Part shown: piece after piece, positions 17,672 through 25,702 of the stretch
How positions within the stretch are numbered: the first letter of the stretch is position 1
How the letters are laid out: the number at the start of each line of letters is the position of its first letter
NCBI RefSeq assembly: GCF_003859945.1
Contig: NZ_RQYM01000003.1
Location: 62,001-126,000, forward strand
DNA length: 64,000 nucleotides
DNA from: Leucobacter sp. OH1287
GTDB lineage: Bacteria; Actinomycetota; Actinomycetes; Actinomycetales; Microbacteriaceae
Reading direction: 5' to 3'
Position numbers and translations under genes: made by a program
Notes under the pieces: generated by a model
Databases searched by the model: none
What the model was told of the DNA's origin: nothing
Seen by the model: the letters and a program-made list of their open reading frames with translations, nothing else

Positions 17672-18262
17672 ATGGCTACGCGCGGCTTCGACAGTTCTCG
17701 TGCCGCTGCTGCGGTGCGTGAGCTGCTTATCGCAATCGGCGAGGATCCTGACCGGTCCGAGCTGAGGAGCACCCCCGAGCGGGTTGCGGCGAGCTACGCA
17801 GAGCTGTGCTCGGGCGTGGGCGTCGACCCGAGCAGTGTGCTCGGGGATCCGCTGCCGGACACAAGCGGCGGCGAGGCGGTGCTCGTGAAAGATATTGAGC
17901 TGCTGTCGCTCTGTGAACACCACCTGCTACCGTTCAAGGGTGTTGCGCACATCGCCTATCTGCCGAGCACCCAGATTGTCGGGTTTGGTGCGCTGCCGCG
18001 GCTGGTGAGTGTGCTCGCGAGCAGACCGCAGGTGCAGGAGCGGCTCGGTGAGCAGATTATGACCACGCTTGACAGCGCGCTTGCGACGCGCGGTGTGCTG
18101 GTTGTGATCGAGGCGGTGCACGGCTGTATGCGCGATCGTGGATCACGGCAGACCAGCGCAACCGCGGTCACCGTTGCTGCCTGCGGGGAGCTGAGGGAGC
18201 CGCTGCGGAGGGCAGAGCTGATGGCTCTGATCGGTGAAAAAAGAGAAGGTGCCGCTCACTAG
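17672..18262 (+). CDS. folE: GTP cyclohydrolase I
   Basis: First enzyme of tetrahydrofolate synthesis, converting GTP to dihydroneopterin triphosphate. Zinc ligands are visible in LSLCEHHLLPF and in HGCMRDRG. The 196-residue length is normal. ATG 17672 lies two bases after the ftsH stop; a longer upstream reading frame inside ftsH is ignored because it would add unrelated Leu/Arg-rich residues. The gene heads a folate block: folE, folP-folB fusion, folK. Confidence 0.95.
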   Translation: MATRGFDSSRAAAAVRELLIAIGEDPDRSELRSTPERVAASYAELCSGVGVDPSSVLGDPLPDTSGGEAVLVKDIELLSLCEHHLLPFKGVAHIAYLPSTQIVGFGALPRLVSVLASRPQVQERLGEQIMTTLDSALATRGVLVVIEAVHGCMRDRGSRQTSATAVTVAACGELREPLRRAELMALIGEKREGAAH

Positions 18263-18285
18263 TGTGAGGGGGACGGAGTTTTTCG

Positions 18286-19647
18286 GTGACGATACTGGTT
18301 GGGATTCTAAACACAACCCCGGATAGTTTTAGTGACGGCGGTAACTTCCTCGACGCCTCGGCGGCTGTGGATCACGCCCGCCAGCTGGTCAGCGAGGGCG
18401 CCGCAATTATCGACATCGGCGGTGAGAGCACCCGACCCGGATCAATACGGGTAACACCCGAGGAGGAACAGCGGCGGATCCTTGAGATCGTGCGGCGGGT
18501 GAAGGATCTGGGTGTCACCGTCTCGGTTGACACCGTTAACGCGAGCACCGCGGCTGCGGCACTGGCGGCGGGAGCTGACATCATCAACGATGTTTCTGGC
18601 GGGCTGCATGATCCGCAGATGCTTAAGACGGTTGCAAAACACAACGCCGGATTCATCGCCGGGCACTGGCGCGGGTTCCCCAAGCCGGACAACAGCCGGA
18701 GTGACTACATGGACGTTGTCGCCGAGGTTATTGAGCAGCTGCAACAGCGGGCGGCGGCGGCCAGGCAGGCGGGCATTGCGGCGAGCAAAATAGTGCTCGA
18801 TCCGGGCTTAGGCTTTGATAAAACCCCCGAGCAGTGCTGGCGGTTATTGCGTGCGCTGCCGCGGCTGCAGCGGATCGGATACCCGCTGCTAATCGGTGCT
18901 TCCCGCAAGCGCATGGTTGCTGACCTGATCGCACAGCAGCCCGGTCGCGGCGGCGAGCAGGCAGATCGGCAGGGTGGTGGATCCGTGTCCGGCGCTGTTG
19001 AGCGCGCGGGGGAGCGTGACCTGGTCACCGCCCTGATCACAGCGGCCTGCGCCAGCTACGGTGTTTGGGGTGTGCGCGTGCACAACGTTGCCGCCTCGCA
19101 GCTGGCGTTGGCGGTTGCCCGCGAGACCGGGACGGCGAACGAGACTGAGACTGCCAACGAGGCTGAGACGGTGGCGCGGACTGGGACGGCGAACGAGACC
19201 GGGACGGCGGGGCAGACCGCTGCGGGTTCGTGGCCAGCCGAGGAGCTGAGCGGCGATACTATCTCGCTCACCGGGCTGCGGGTTTTTGCCCACCACGGGG
19301 TGCTCGCGGAAGAGAAGCGTGACGGCCAAACCTTTTTAATTGACGCGGTTATTCACCTCAACACCGCGGCGAGCGCCGCGAGTGATGAGCTTAAGCAGAC
19401 GGTGAACTACGCGGATTTGGCGGTTGCGCTAAAAACGGCGGCGGCTGAGGGATCCCTCGACCTGATTGAGACGCTTGCGCACCGGCTCGCGGATGTTGCG
19501 CTGAGTTTTAGTGGCGTTGAGAGTGCTCGCATCACGGTGAATAAACCGGATGCGCCGATCCCCGCGGAGTTTTTAAACGTGGCGGTGACCATCACCAAGC
19601 ACCGGCGCCGGGCTGCCGGGGCTGGGCAGCTGGGGGAGTCGTCGTGA
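18286..19647 (+). CDS. folP: Dihydropteroate synthase - dihydroneopterin aldolase fusion (FolP-FolB)
   Basis: A 453-residue bifunctional folate enzyme. The first roughly 280 residues are dihydropteroate synthase: VGILNTTPDSFSDGG (pterin/pABA site), DIGGESTRPG and the SRKRM segment near the end. A linker of about 45 residues with ET/GTANE-type repeats follows. The last 120 or so residues are dihydroneopterin aldolase, with LTGLRVFAHHGVLAEEKRDGQ and VNYADL. The frame is open throughout with no internal stop. Most relatives encode FolP and FolB separately or fuse FolB to FolK. The GTG start is at 18286; the stop overlaps the folK start by four bases. Confidence 0.92.
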   Translation: MTILVGILNTTPDSFSDGGNFLDASAAVDHARQLVSEGAAIIDIGGESTRPGSIRVTPEEEQRRILEIVRRVKDLGVTVSVDTVNASTAAAALAAGADIINDVSGGLHDPQMLKTVAKHNAGFIAGHWRGFPKPDNSRSDYMDVVAEVIEQLQQRAAAARQAGIAASKIVLDPGLGFDKTPEQCWRLLRALPRLQRIGYPLLIGASRKRMVADLIAQQPGRGGEQADRQGGGSVSGAVERAGERDLVTALITAACASYGVWGVRVHNVAASQLALAVARETGTANETETANEAETVARTGTANETGTAGQTAAGSWPAEELSGDTISLTGLRVFAHHGVLAEEKRDGQTFLIDAVIHLNTAASAASDELKQTVNYADLAVALKTAAAEGSLDLIETLAHRLADVALSFSGVESARITVNKPDAPIPAEFLNVAVTITKHRRRAAGAGQLGESS

Positions 19648-20183
19648 TCGCGCAGTTCGCCCCGATTGTGCTTGCCTTCGGCGCCAACCTCGGTGACCGG
19701 GAGGCGGTTATTTCCGCGGCCTTTGCGGAGCTGCAAGCGCACCCACAAATCAGCGAGTTCCAGGCGTCACCGCTCAGGCAGAGCGTGGCGTTAACCGTTG
19801 CCGGTCGTGACGAGCAGGCACCGCGCTACCTCAACGCGATCGCAACCGCGGTCACAACCCTCACCGCGCCCGAACTGCTGCGGCTCGTGCAGCAGATTGA
19901 GACGAAACACGGCCGGGTGCGCGATACCCGCTGGGGAGATCGCACCCTCGACATCGACATTATTGTTTACGCCGGGAAGGTGCAGCGCACCCCGGAGCTG
20001 ACACTGCCGCACCCCGAGGCGCACCTGCGTGATTTTGTGCTCTCGCCGTGGCTGCTGCTGGATCCGGGAGCGGCGCTGCCGAGGCACGGTCGCGTCCGTG
20101 ACCTGCTCGCCCAGATCGGGGACACAACAGAACCGTATCTGCCGGATCCACCCCGGGAAGGGACAGTGAGTGATGAACCCTAA
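19644..20183 (+). CDS. folK: Hydroxymethyldihydropterin pyrophosphokinase
   Basis: Transfers pyrophosphate from ATP to 6-hydroxymethyl-dihydropterin, the substrate of the FolP domain encoded just upstream. Visible motifs are the opening LAFGANLGDR and the catalytic/metal stretch RWGDRTLDIDIIVY. The GTG start overlaps the folP-folB stop by four bases, so the folate proteins are translationally coupled. The length of 179 residues is normal. Confidence 0.94.
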   Translation: MIAQFAPIVLAFGANLGDREAVISAAFAELQAHPQISEFQASPLRQSVALTVAGRDEQAPRYLNAIATAVTTLTAPELLRLVQQIETKHGRVRDTRWGDRTLDIDIIVYAGKVQRTPELTLPHPEAHLRDFVLSPWLLLDPGAALPRHGRVRDLLAQIGDTTEPYLPDPPREGTVSDEP

Positions 20184-20661
20184 CCGTTCCATCCCGCCGA
20201 GTGTTTTAACGCTGACCGGTGTTATCGGGTTTCTGCTCGGGTTTGCGCTGCAGCTGTTGATTGTCAACAGCGGCTACCCGCTGCTGTTGCCGGCCTGGCT
20301 GAGCCTGGCGATGGTCGCCGCAATCGCCGCCGTGATTCTGATCCTCGGGCTGCGGGTGAGAGCCGCGATCGCCTCAAAAGAGCGAACCGTTAACCCCTTT
20401 GCGGCTCTCAGGCTGCTCGCTGCCGCCCGCTGCGCACAGCTCGCCGGAATCGGCTTCGCCGCGGCCCATTTAGCCACTGCGCTGCTGCTTCTGCTCCGAC
20501 CGGTTGGTGTGGGAATTACTCAGTGGTCGGTGGTTTTGGCTGCGATATTGGTGTATACCGCGCTTGCCGTGATTGGTATTATTGTAGAGAGATTCTGCAA
20601 ACTACCGCCGGTTGACAACGACGAGCTGCCACCACTTGATGAGGAACCAGCAACCGCATAG
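20173..20661 (+). CDS. DUF3180 family membrane protein
   Basis: A 162-residue protein with four predicted membrane segments (roughly 12-30, 37-57, 78-105 and 115-138) and an acidic C-terminus rich in Glu, Asp and Pro. Its position right after folK, overlapping the folK 3' end by 11 bases, is conserved in actinobacteria and supports the DUF3180 assignment. The function of the family is unknown. ATG 20173 is preferred over the GTG just before it. Confidence 0.85.
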   Translation: MNPNRSIPPSVLTLTGVIGFLLGFALQLLIVNSGYPLLLPAWLSLAMVAAIAAVILILGLRVRAAIASKERTVNPFAALRLLAAARCAQLAGIGFAAAHLATALLLLLRPVGVGITQWSVVLAAILVYTALAVIGIIVERFCKLPPVDNDELPPLDEEPATA

Positions 20662-20706
20662 ACCGGGATCGTGTGAAGCTAGAAACTATTTAGATCAGGA
20701 GGATAT

Positions 20707-21243
20707 ATGTCCGATACCGTAACAAATCTGGCTGCGAATAACAGACGCAATTCCTGGCCTGCCGCCGATCAGGGGCAGTGGCATCGTATCGCCCCCAGCT
20801 ACATGCTGATTGACCTGGCAACAAACCTGATTTTCGCGGGTGTGGTGCTGGCGATTATGTTCGCCCCGTCAACCAACGAGCTCCTGCACAACCTCGGCCC
20901 CTGGAGCTTCTACCTGCTCGGCGGTCTAGCCGGAATCGCAGTGCTGAGCGGCATCTTCTCATTCTGGCGAACCCGCAGCATGGGGTATATGCTGCGCGCC
21001 GACGACTTCGTGTTCACCCGCGGTTTTATTTTTAAGCGGATCATCGCAATCCCCTACGGCAGGTTGCAGCTCGTCGATATTGAGCGCGGTCCACTCTTGC
21101 GTGCTTTCGGCCTGTCACAGCTGAAATTTGTAACCGCAGCGGTTGGGCTGTCAATTAAACTACCCGGCATCAGGGAAGCTGAGGCGGAGCGTCTGCGCGA
21201 CACACTGATTGAGATGGCAGAGACGCGACGGAGCGGAATGTAA
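20707..21243 (+). CDS. PH domain-containing membrane protein (YdbS-like, bPH2)
   Basis: A 178-residue protein with two membrane helices (about 38-58 and 70-90) followed by a bacterial PH-like domain. The domain has the typical stretch FTRGFIFKRIIAIPYGRLQLVDIERGPL. Such proteins are membrane-associated and of unclear function. ATCAGGAGGATAT immediately upstream is a strong ribosome-binding site. The stop TAA overlaps the ATG of the larger PH protein by one base, so the pair likely forms a complex, as for YdbS/YdbT. Confidence 0.9.
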   Translation: MSDTVTNLAANNRRNSWPAADQGQWHRIAPSYMLIDLATNLIFAGVVLAIMFAPSTNELLHNLGPWSFYLLGGLAGIAVLSGIFSFWRTRSMGYMLRADDFVFTRGFIFKRIIAIPYGRLQLVDIERGPLLRAFGLSQLKFVTAAVGLSIKLPGIREAEAERLRDTLIEMAETRRSGM

Positions 21244-23186
21244 TGAGCACACCCGCAGTAAACCCGGAGAGCGCGGGCTGGCGCAGGCTACACCCGCTCA
21301 CACCGTTTCTCAACGGTGGATTTATTTTTGTTGTGATCACGGGTATTTTCATCTCGAACTTCCGCGACACACTGTTCGGTCCGATCCTGCGCGGCCTGTT
21401 TGGTGCACCTGAGCAGCAACAGGGCTCGGGCAGATACGATCCGGCCGACTGGGTATTTAGTGCCTTGTCGCAGAGCGACAACCTGCTGCTGCGGCTGCTA
21501 ATTCCGCTGCTTGTGCTGCTCGGAATCGTGCTAATCGCTGTGCTGTTTAGCTGGATCAGCTGGCGGTTCATGCGCTTCCAAATCACCTCCGAGGCGGTGG
21601 AGCTGCGCCGCGGTGTCGTCTTTAAGAAACAGTCTCGGGCTCCGCTGAAGCGGGTGCAGGCGATCGATATTGAGCGGCGCCTGTTAGCCCGGGTTTTCGG
21701 CCTCGCCGAGCTCAACATCCTAAACGCGGGAGACACCCTCAAACTCGCCTTCGTGCGTTACTCTGAGGCGAAGGCGCTGCGAGACGAGATTCTGCAGTCT
21801 GTGCGGATCGCGAAAGGCAGCGACCCTGCTGCAACCCCCGCCACAGCTCTCGGCGCCGAGGCTGTTCCCGGTCAGGGCGCGGTTCCCGGTGCGGTTCATG
21901 GCGTTGTTCCTGGCGCTGAAGCTGTAGCTGGTGCTGGCGCTGTTCCTGGCGCTGGCGCGGCTCTTCCCGGTGCTGTAGCTGGCGCTGGCGCTGTTCCCGG
22001 CACCGCCGCACAGCAGCCGAGCACCCTGCAGCAGCGACTACAGAGCGGGCTGGAGCAGCGCGCTGGTGAGTTCGCCGACGAGGACATCGACCACCGCGCA
22101 CTCGCGGGCCAAACCCTTTTCCGGGTTTCACCGGGTAAACTGCTGCTCAGCAGGATTTTTGACATCGGCACGCTGCTCTTGCTCACGATTTTTATTGGCT
22201 CGCTGATTGCGATAATCCTCGTCCCCGAACCGGAGGCGAAGCTGATTATGGTCTCCGCGCTGCTCGCGCCCGCGCTGTTCGGCATTATTCCGAGCATCTG
22301 GCTCGGCTTCAACAAAAACTTTGGCTTCACGGTCTCAACCGCCGGTGACGAGGTGCGGATCGCGTCCGGTCTCACCAAAACGGTCACCGAGACGCTGCAG
22401 ATCAGGCGGATCCAGTCGGTGCAGGTGTCGCAGTCGCTGCTGTGGCGACTGTTCGGCTGGTGGAAAGTGGACTACACAATCCCGGCAGCAGCCACCTCGG
22501 GGGAGGAGTCACAGCAGATCTCAAAGGTTGCTCTGCCAGTTGGATCCCGCGAGGAAGTGCAGCAGCTGCTCGCCCTGATGCTGCCGGAAATGGTCACCGC
22601 TGAGACAGTCAGCGAGGGCATGGACGGCACCGGCGACTGGCAGATCACCCCGCCAGCGCGCGGCGGCATTATCAACCTGTTTAATCAGAAACGCAAGGCA
22701 GCCACGGTGCGAGCGGGCGGCGCTGAGCGTTCCCCGCTGCTGCTTTTGCGCTCCGGCTCGGTTGTGCGCTGGTTCTCGATTGTGCCGCTCACCAGGGTGC
22801 AGGGGCTGATCTACAGGGTCAACCTGAAGCACGCAATTTTGCGGCTCGCGAGACTCGATGTGTTCTCTTCACGGATCAATGCCAAGTCAAGCATCAGCGG
22901 TGTGGATCCAGCCGAACTGCAGCGGTTTATTGACACTCTCTCCGCGGAACTGCTGCGCGCCCAACTGTCAGAGGCATCGCCCGCTCACAACGCCCACGGC
23001 CAGCACGGCGCTCATGAACAGCACAGTCAGCACGGTCAGTACGCAGCGCAGGCGGATCCCGCCCACAGCGCCCAGGCTGCCCAGCATGCTATGGCACACG
23101 GCGCGCAGCCTATCGCAGGCGGCGCAGCGCCGGGCAACAGCGACGAGTGGCGGAGCTTAAACGGGCATGAACAACAGAGCTGGTAG
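21243..23186 (+). CDS. Multi-domain PH protein (YdbT-like) with elastin-like linker and His-rich tail
   Basis: A 647-residue membrane protein with two helices near the N-terminus, a PH-like domain (about 110-190), a second helix pair (about 305-350), a second PH-like domain (360-450) and a third near 490-580. Between the first and second units lies a linker of about 60 residues built from repeats such as VPGAGAVAGAG. The last 55 residues are His/Ala/Gln-rich with about ten histidines. YdbT homologues have the three PH units but normally lack these low-complexity inserts. It is translationally coupled to the smaller PH protein upstream; its 3' end overlaps the next gene by 20 bases. Confidence 0.88.
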   Translation: MSTPAVNPESAGWRRLHPLTPFLNGGFIFVVITGIFISNFRDTLFGPILRGLFGAPEQQQGSGRYDPADWVFSALSQSDNLLLRLLIPLLVLLGIVLIAVLFSWISWRFMRFQITSEAVELRRGVVFKKQSRAPLKRVQAIDIERRLLARVFGLAELNILNAGDTLKLAFVRYSEAKALRDEILQSVRIAKGSDPAATPATALGAEAVPGQGAVPGAVHGVVPGAEAVAGAGAVPGAGAALPGAVAGAGAVPGTAAQQPSTLQQRLQSGLEQRAGEFADEDIDHRALAGQTLFRVSPGKLLLSRIFDIGTLLLLTIFIGSLIAIILVPEPEAKLIMVSALLAPALFGIIPSIWLGFNKNFGFTVSTAGDEVRIASGLTKTVTETLQIRRIQSVQVSQSLLWRLFGWWKVDYTIPAAATSGEESQQISKVALPVGSREEVQQLLALMLPEMVTAETVSEGMDGTGDWQITPPARGGIINLFNQKRKAATVRAGGAERSPLLLLRSGSVVRWFSIVPLTRVQGLIYRVNLKHAILRLARLDVFSSRINAKSSISGVDPAELQRFIDTLSAELLRAQLSEASPAHNAHGQHGAHEQHSQHGQYAAQADPAHSAQAAQHAMAHGAQPIAGGAAPGNSDEWRSLNGHEQQSW

Positions 23187-23853
23187 ACTCCGGGTCGGGG
23201 TTATCGGCTCCGGCAGGGTTGGGCCAGTTTTGGCGCTCGCGCTCGCTGGCGCCGGCCACGAACTCGTCGGTATCACCGCTGCGGGCGATGAGGCAAAAAG
23301 CCGGGTCGCAGCGATGCTGCCCAACCTGCCGATTGCGCAGCCCGACGAGCTGATCAAGAACAGCCAGCTTGTTGTGTTTGCTATCCCGGGATCCGAACTG
23401 CCCGCGGTTGTTGACGGCTTTACCCGCGCAAAACTGTGGCAGCCGGGGCAGTTGGTTATGCACACCGCGCCCGAGCACGGCTACCTGGTGTTCGGGCCGG
23501 CGATGGCGCAGGGCGTGATCCCGCTGGCGGTGCACCCTGGCATCGTGTTTACCGGCACGAGCATGGATCTGATCCGCCTCAAAGAAGCGGTTTGCGCCGT
23601 TACAGCGCCGGATCCGGTGCTCCCGATCGCGCAGGCGCTCGCCGTAGAAATGGGTGCTGAACCGCTGGTTATTGCCGAGGCGGATCGGGCTGCCTACGCA
23701 GACAGTGTGCAGGCGGCGTGTGAGCTGGGCCAGGCGGTTGTGAAGAACGCCAAACAGTCGCTCACCGCGCTGGGGGTTGCCGATCCACAAAAGCTGCTTG
23801 CCCCACTCTTGCACGCAGCGGTCGACGAGGCGTTGCGCAGCACAGATACCTGA
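23167..23853 (+). CDS. Rossmann-like / DUF2520 oxidoreductase-type protein
   Basis: A 228-residue protein with an N-terminal NAD(P)-binding fold (LRVGVIGSGRVGPVLALAL, GxGxxG type) and a helical C-terminal DUF2520 domain. It resembles short beta-hydroxyacid dehydrogenases; the precise substrate is not known. ATG 23167 lies within the last codons of the PH gene. In many actinobacteria this gene sits before panC near lysS; here lysS follows directly and no panC is visible. Confidence 0.85.
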   Translation: MNNRAGRLRVGVIGSGRVGPVLALALAGAGHELVGITAAGDEAKSRVAAMLPNLPIAQPDELIKNSQLVVFAIPGSELPAVVDGFTRAKLWQPGQLVMHTAPEHGYLVFGPAMAQGVIPLAVHPGIVFTGTSMDLIRLKEAVCAVTAPDPVLPIAQALAVEMGAEPLVIAEADRAAYADSVQAACELGQAVVKNAKQSLTALGVADPQKLLAPLLHAAVDEALRSTDT

Positions 23854-23915
23854 GCAGAACCGTGCCGCGCCCGGTAGACTAGAGTGTAACGCTTTTTTAG
23901 AGAGGACAGCCGTAA

Positions 23916-25457
23916 ATGAGTGATCAGGTGCAGCCAGCAGATCAGCACGCAGATTTTGAAGCAGAAGTGCATGAGCAGAAGGCGGTGCGACTGGCTAAGC
24001 GCGACAAACTCAACGAGGGGGCTGAACTCGGCGGCGGCGCATACCCAGTGAGTGTGCCGGTGACAACAACAATCGCCGAGGTGCGTGCGAAGTGGGGCAA
24101 GCTTGAAGCTGAGCCAGACAACCACTCCGGTGAGATCGTCGGTATCGCGGGCCGCGTGGTGTTCCAGCGCAACACCGGCAAGCTCTGTTTTGCCGCGCTG
24201 CAGGCAGGTGACGGCACCCGCATCCAGGCGATGATTAGCTTTGGCGAGGTCGGTGAGGAGTCGCTGAAGCGCTATAAAGAGCTTGTGGATCTCGGCGACC
24301 ACCTGTTTGTTAGCGGCGAGGTGATTTCCAGCAAGCGCGGTGAACTCTCGGTTATGGCTAAAGAGTGGCAGATCGCCTCGAAGGCGCTCGCACCGCTGCC
24401 CAACGTCTACGGTGAACTGAACGAGGAAACCCGGGTGCGGCAGCGCTACCTCGATCTGATTGTGCGAGAGCAGGCGCGGATTAACGTGCAGACCCGTGCA
24501 CGCACCATGGCTAGTCTGCGTGAAACCTTCGCGAGCCACGGGTTTATTGAGGTTGAGACGCCGATGCTGCAGACCATGCACGGCGGTGCCTCCGCTCGTC
24601 CGTTTATCACCCACTCAAACGCTTTTGACCGGGACCTTTACTTGCGTATCGCCCCCGAGCTTTACCTGAAGCGTGCCCTGATCGGTGGTCTTGAGCGGGT
24701 GTTTGAGATTAACCGGAACTTCCGCAACGAGGGTGCTGACTCAACCCACAGCCCTGAGTTTGCGATGCTCGAGTTTTATAAGGCGTACAGCGACTACAGT
24801 GACGTCGCAGACCTCACCCAGGAGCTGATCCAGAACGCGGCGCTCGCCGCCAACCGCGGGACCGAGCGGGAGGGCACCCACACCGTGAAGTGGGCGGACG
24901 GCACCCTGTTCGATCTCGGCGGCGACTGGGATCGCATCTCAATGTATGAAACCCTCTCGGCGGCTTCGGGGGTTAACATCACCCCCGAAACCAGTGTTGA
25001 AACGCTGCAGCAGCTCGCCGACAAAGAGGGTGTTGAGGTGAAACTGCCAAACCACGGCAAACTCGTTGAGGAGCTGTGGGAGCACTTCGTGAAGGACGAT
25101 CTTGAGCGCCCAACCTTTGTGATGGACTTCCCGGTTGAGACCAGCCCGCTCACCAGACACCACCGTTCAATCCCGGGTGTTGTTGAGAAATGGGATCTCT
25201 ATGTTCGCGGTTTTGAGCTCGCGACCGGTTATTCTGAGTTGGCGGATCCGGTTGTGCAGCGTGAGCGTTTTGTAGAGCAGGCGAAGCTCGCCGCCGCCGG
25301 AGATGACGAGGCGATGCGCGTTGACGAGGAGTTCCTGCGCGCTATGGAGCACGGCATGCCGCCCGCGGGCGGTGTCGGCATCGGCATGGACCGGCTTTTG
25401 ATGGCGCTCACCGGACTCGGTATCCGGGAGACAATTCTGTTCCCGCTTGTGAAGTAG
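23916..25457 (+). CDS. lysS: Lysyl-tRNA synthetase (class II)
   Basis: Charges tRNA-Lys. The N-terminal OB-fold (about 50-160) is followed by the class II catalytic core. Motif 2 reads FEINRNFRNEGADSTHSPEF, and motif 3 is GVGIGMDRLLMAL at the C-terminus. The length of 513 residues is typical. A purine-rich AGAGAGGACAG precedes the ATG. A promoter-like TAGACTAGAGTGTAAC lies just upstream, so it may have its own start of transcription. Confidence 0.96.
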   Translation: MSDQVQPADQHADFEAEVHEQKAVRLAKRDKLNEGAELGGGAYPVSVPVTTTIAEVRAKWGKLEAEPDNHSGEIVGIAGRVVFQRNTGKLCFAALQAGDGTRIQAMISFGEVGEESLKRYKELVDLGDHLFVSGEVISSKRGELSVMAKEWQIASKALAPLPNVYGELNEETRVRQRYLDLIVREQARINVQTRARTMASLRETFASHGFIEVETPMLQTMHGGASARPFITHSNAFDRDLYLRIAPELYLKRALIGGLERVFEINRNFRNEGADSTHSPEFAMLEFYKAYSDYSDVADLTQELIQNAALAANRGTEREGTHTVKWADGTLFDLGGDWDRISMYETLSAASGVNITPETSVETLQQLADKEGVEVKLPNHGKLVEELWEHFVKDDLERPTFVMDFPVETSPLTRHHRSIPGVVEKWDLYVRGFELATGYSELADPVVQRERFVEQAKLAAAGDDEAMRVDEEFLRAMEHGMPPAGGVGIGMDRLLMALTGLGIRETILFPLVK

Positions 25458-25466
25458 GAGTGAAGT

Positions 25467-25676
25467 ATGGAGTGGTTAGCAAACGCGGCATGGTCGTTGC
25501 TTCCGACGGCCGTTGCGGGTGTTTTCTTCTGGCTGATTATTCGCCTGATTTTGCGGGCGGATCGCACCGAACGTCGAGTCTACACAGAGATTGAGGCGCA
25601 GGAGCGAGCGAAGGCGGGACTTCCCCCGAAAAAGCAGGCCGGATCCGCCCCAAAAAACGGTTCGGTGAGCGGCTAG
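25467..25676 (+). CDS. Small single-pass membrane protein downstream of lysS
   Basis: A 69-residue protein with one membrane helix (about 8-28, WSLLPTAVAGVFFWLIIRLIL) and a basic, probably cytoplasmic tail (AKAGLPPKKQ). TAGGAGTGAAG provides a ribosome-binding site overlapping the lysS stop. Small proteins of this type sit beside lysS in many Micrococcales; no function is known. Codon use matches the neighbourhood. Confidence 0.7.
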   Translation: MEWLANAAWSLLPTAVAGVFFWLIIRLILRADRTERRVYTEIEAQERAKAGLPPKKQAGSAPKNGSVSG

Positions 25677-25702
25677 CTGCGCACTAGACGGGGTTTTAGA
25701 CC

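Noticed and set aside
23694-24614. 306-codon minus-strand frame in the DUF2520/lysS region
   Set aside because: Runs opposite two conserved genes and across their gap; no recognisable domain.
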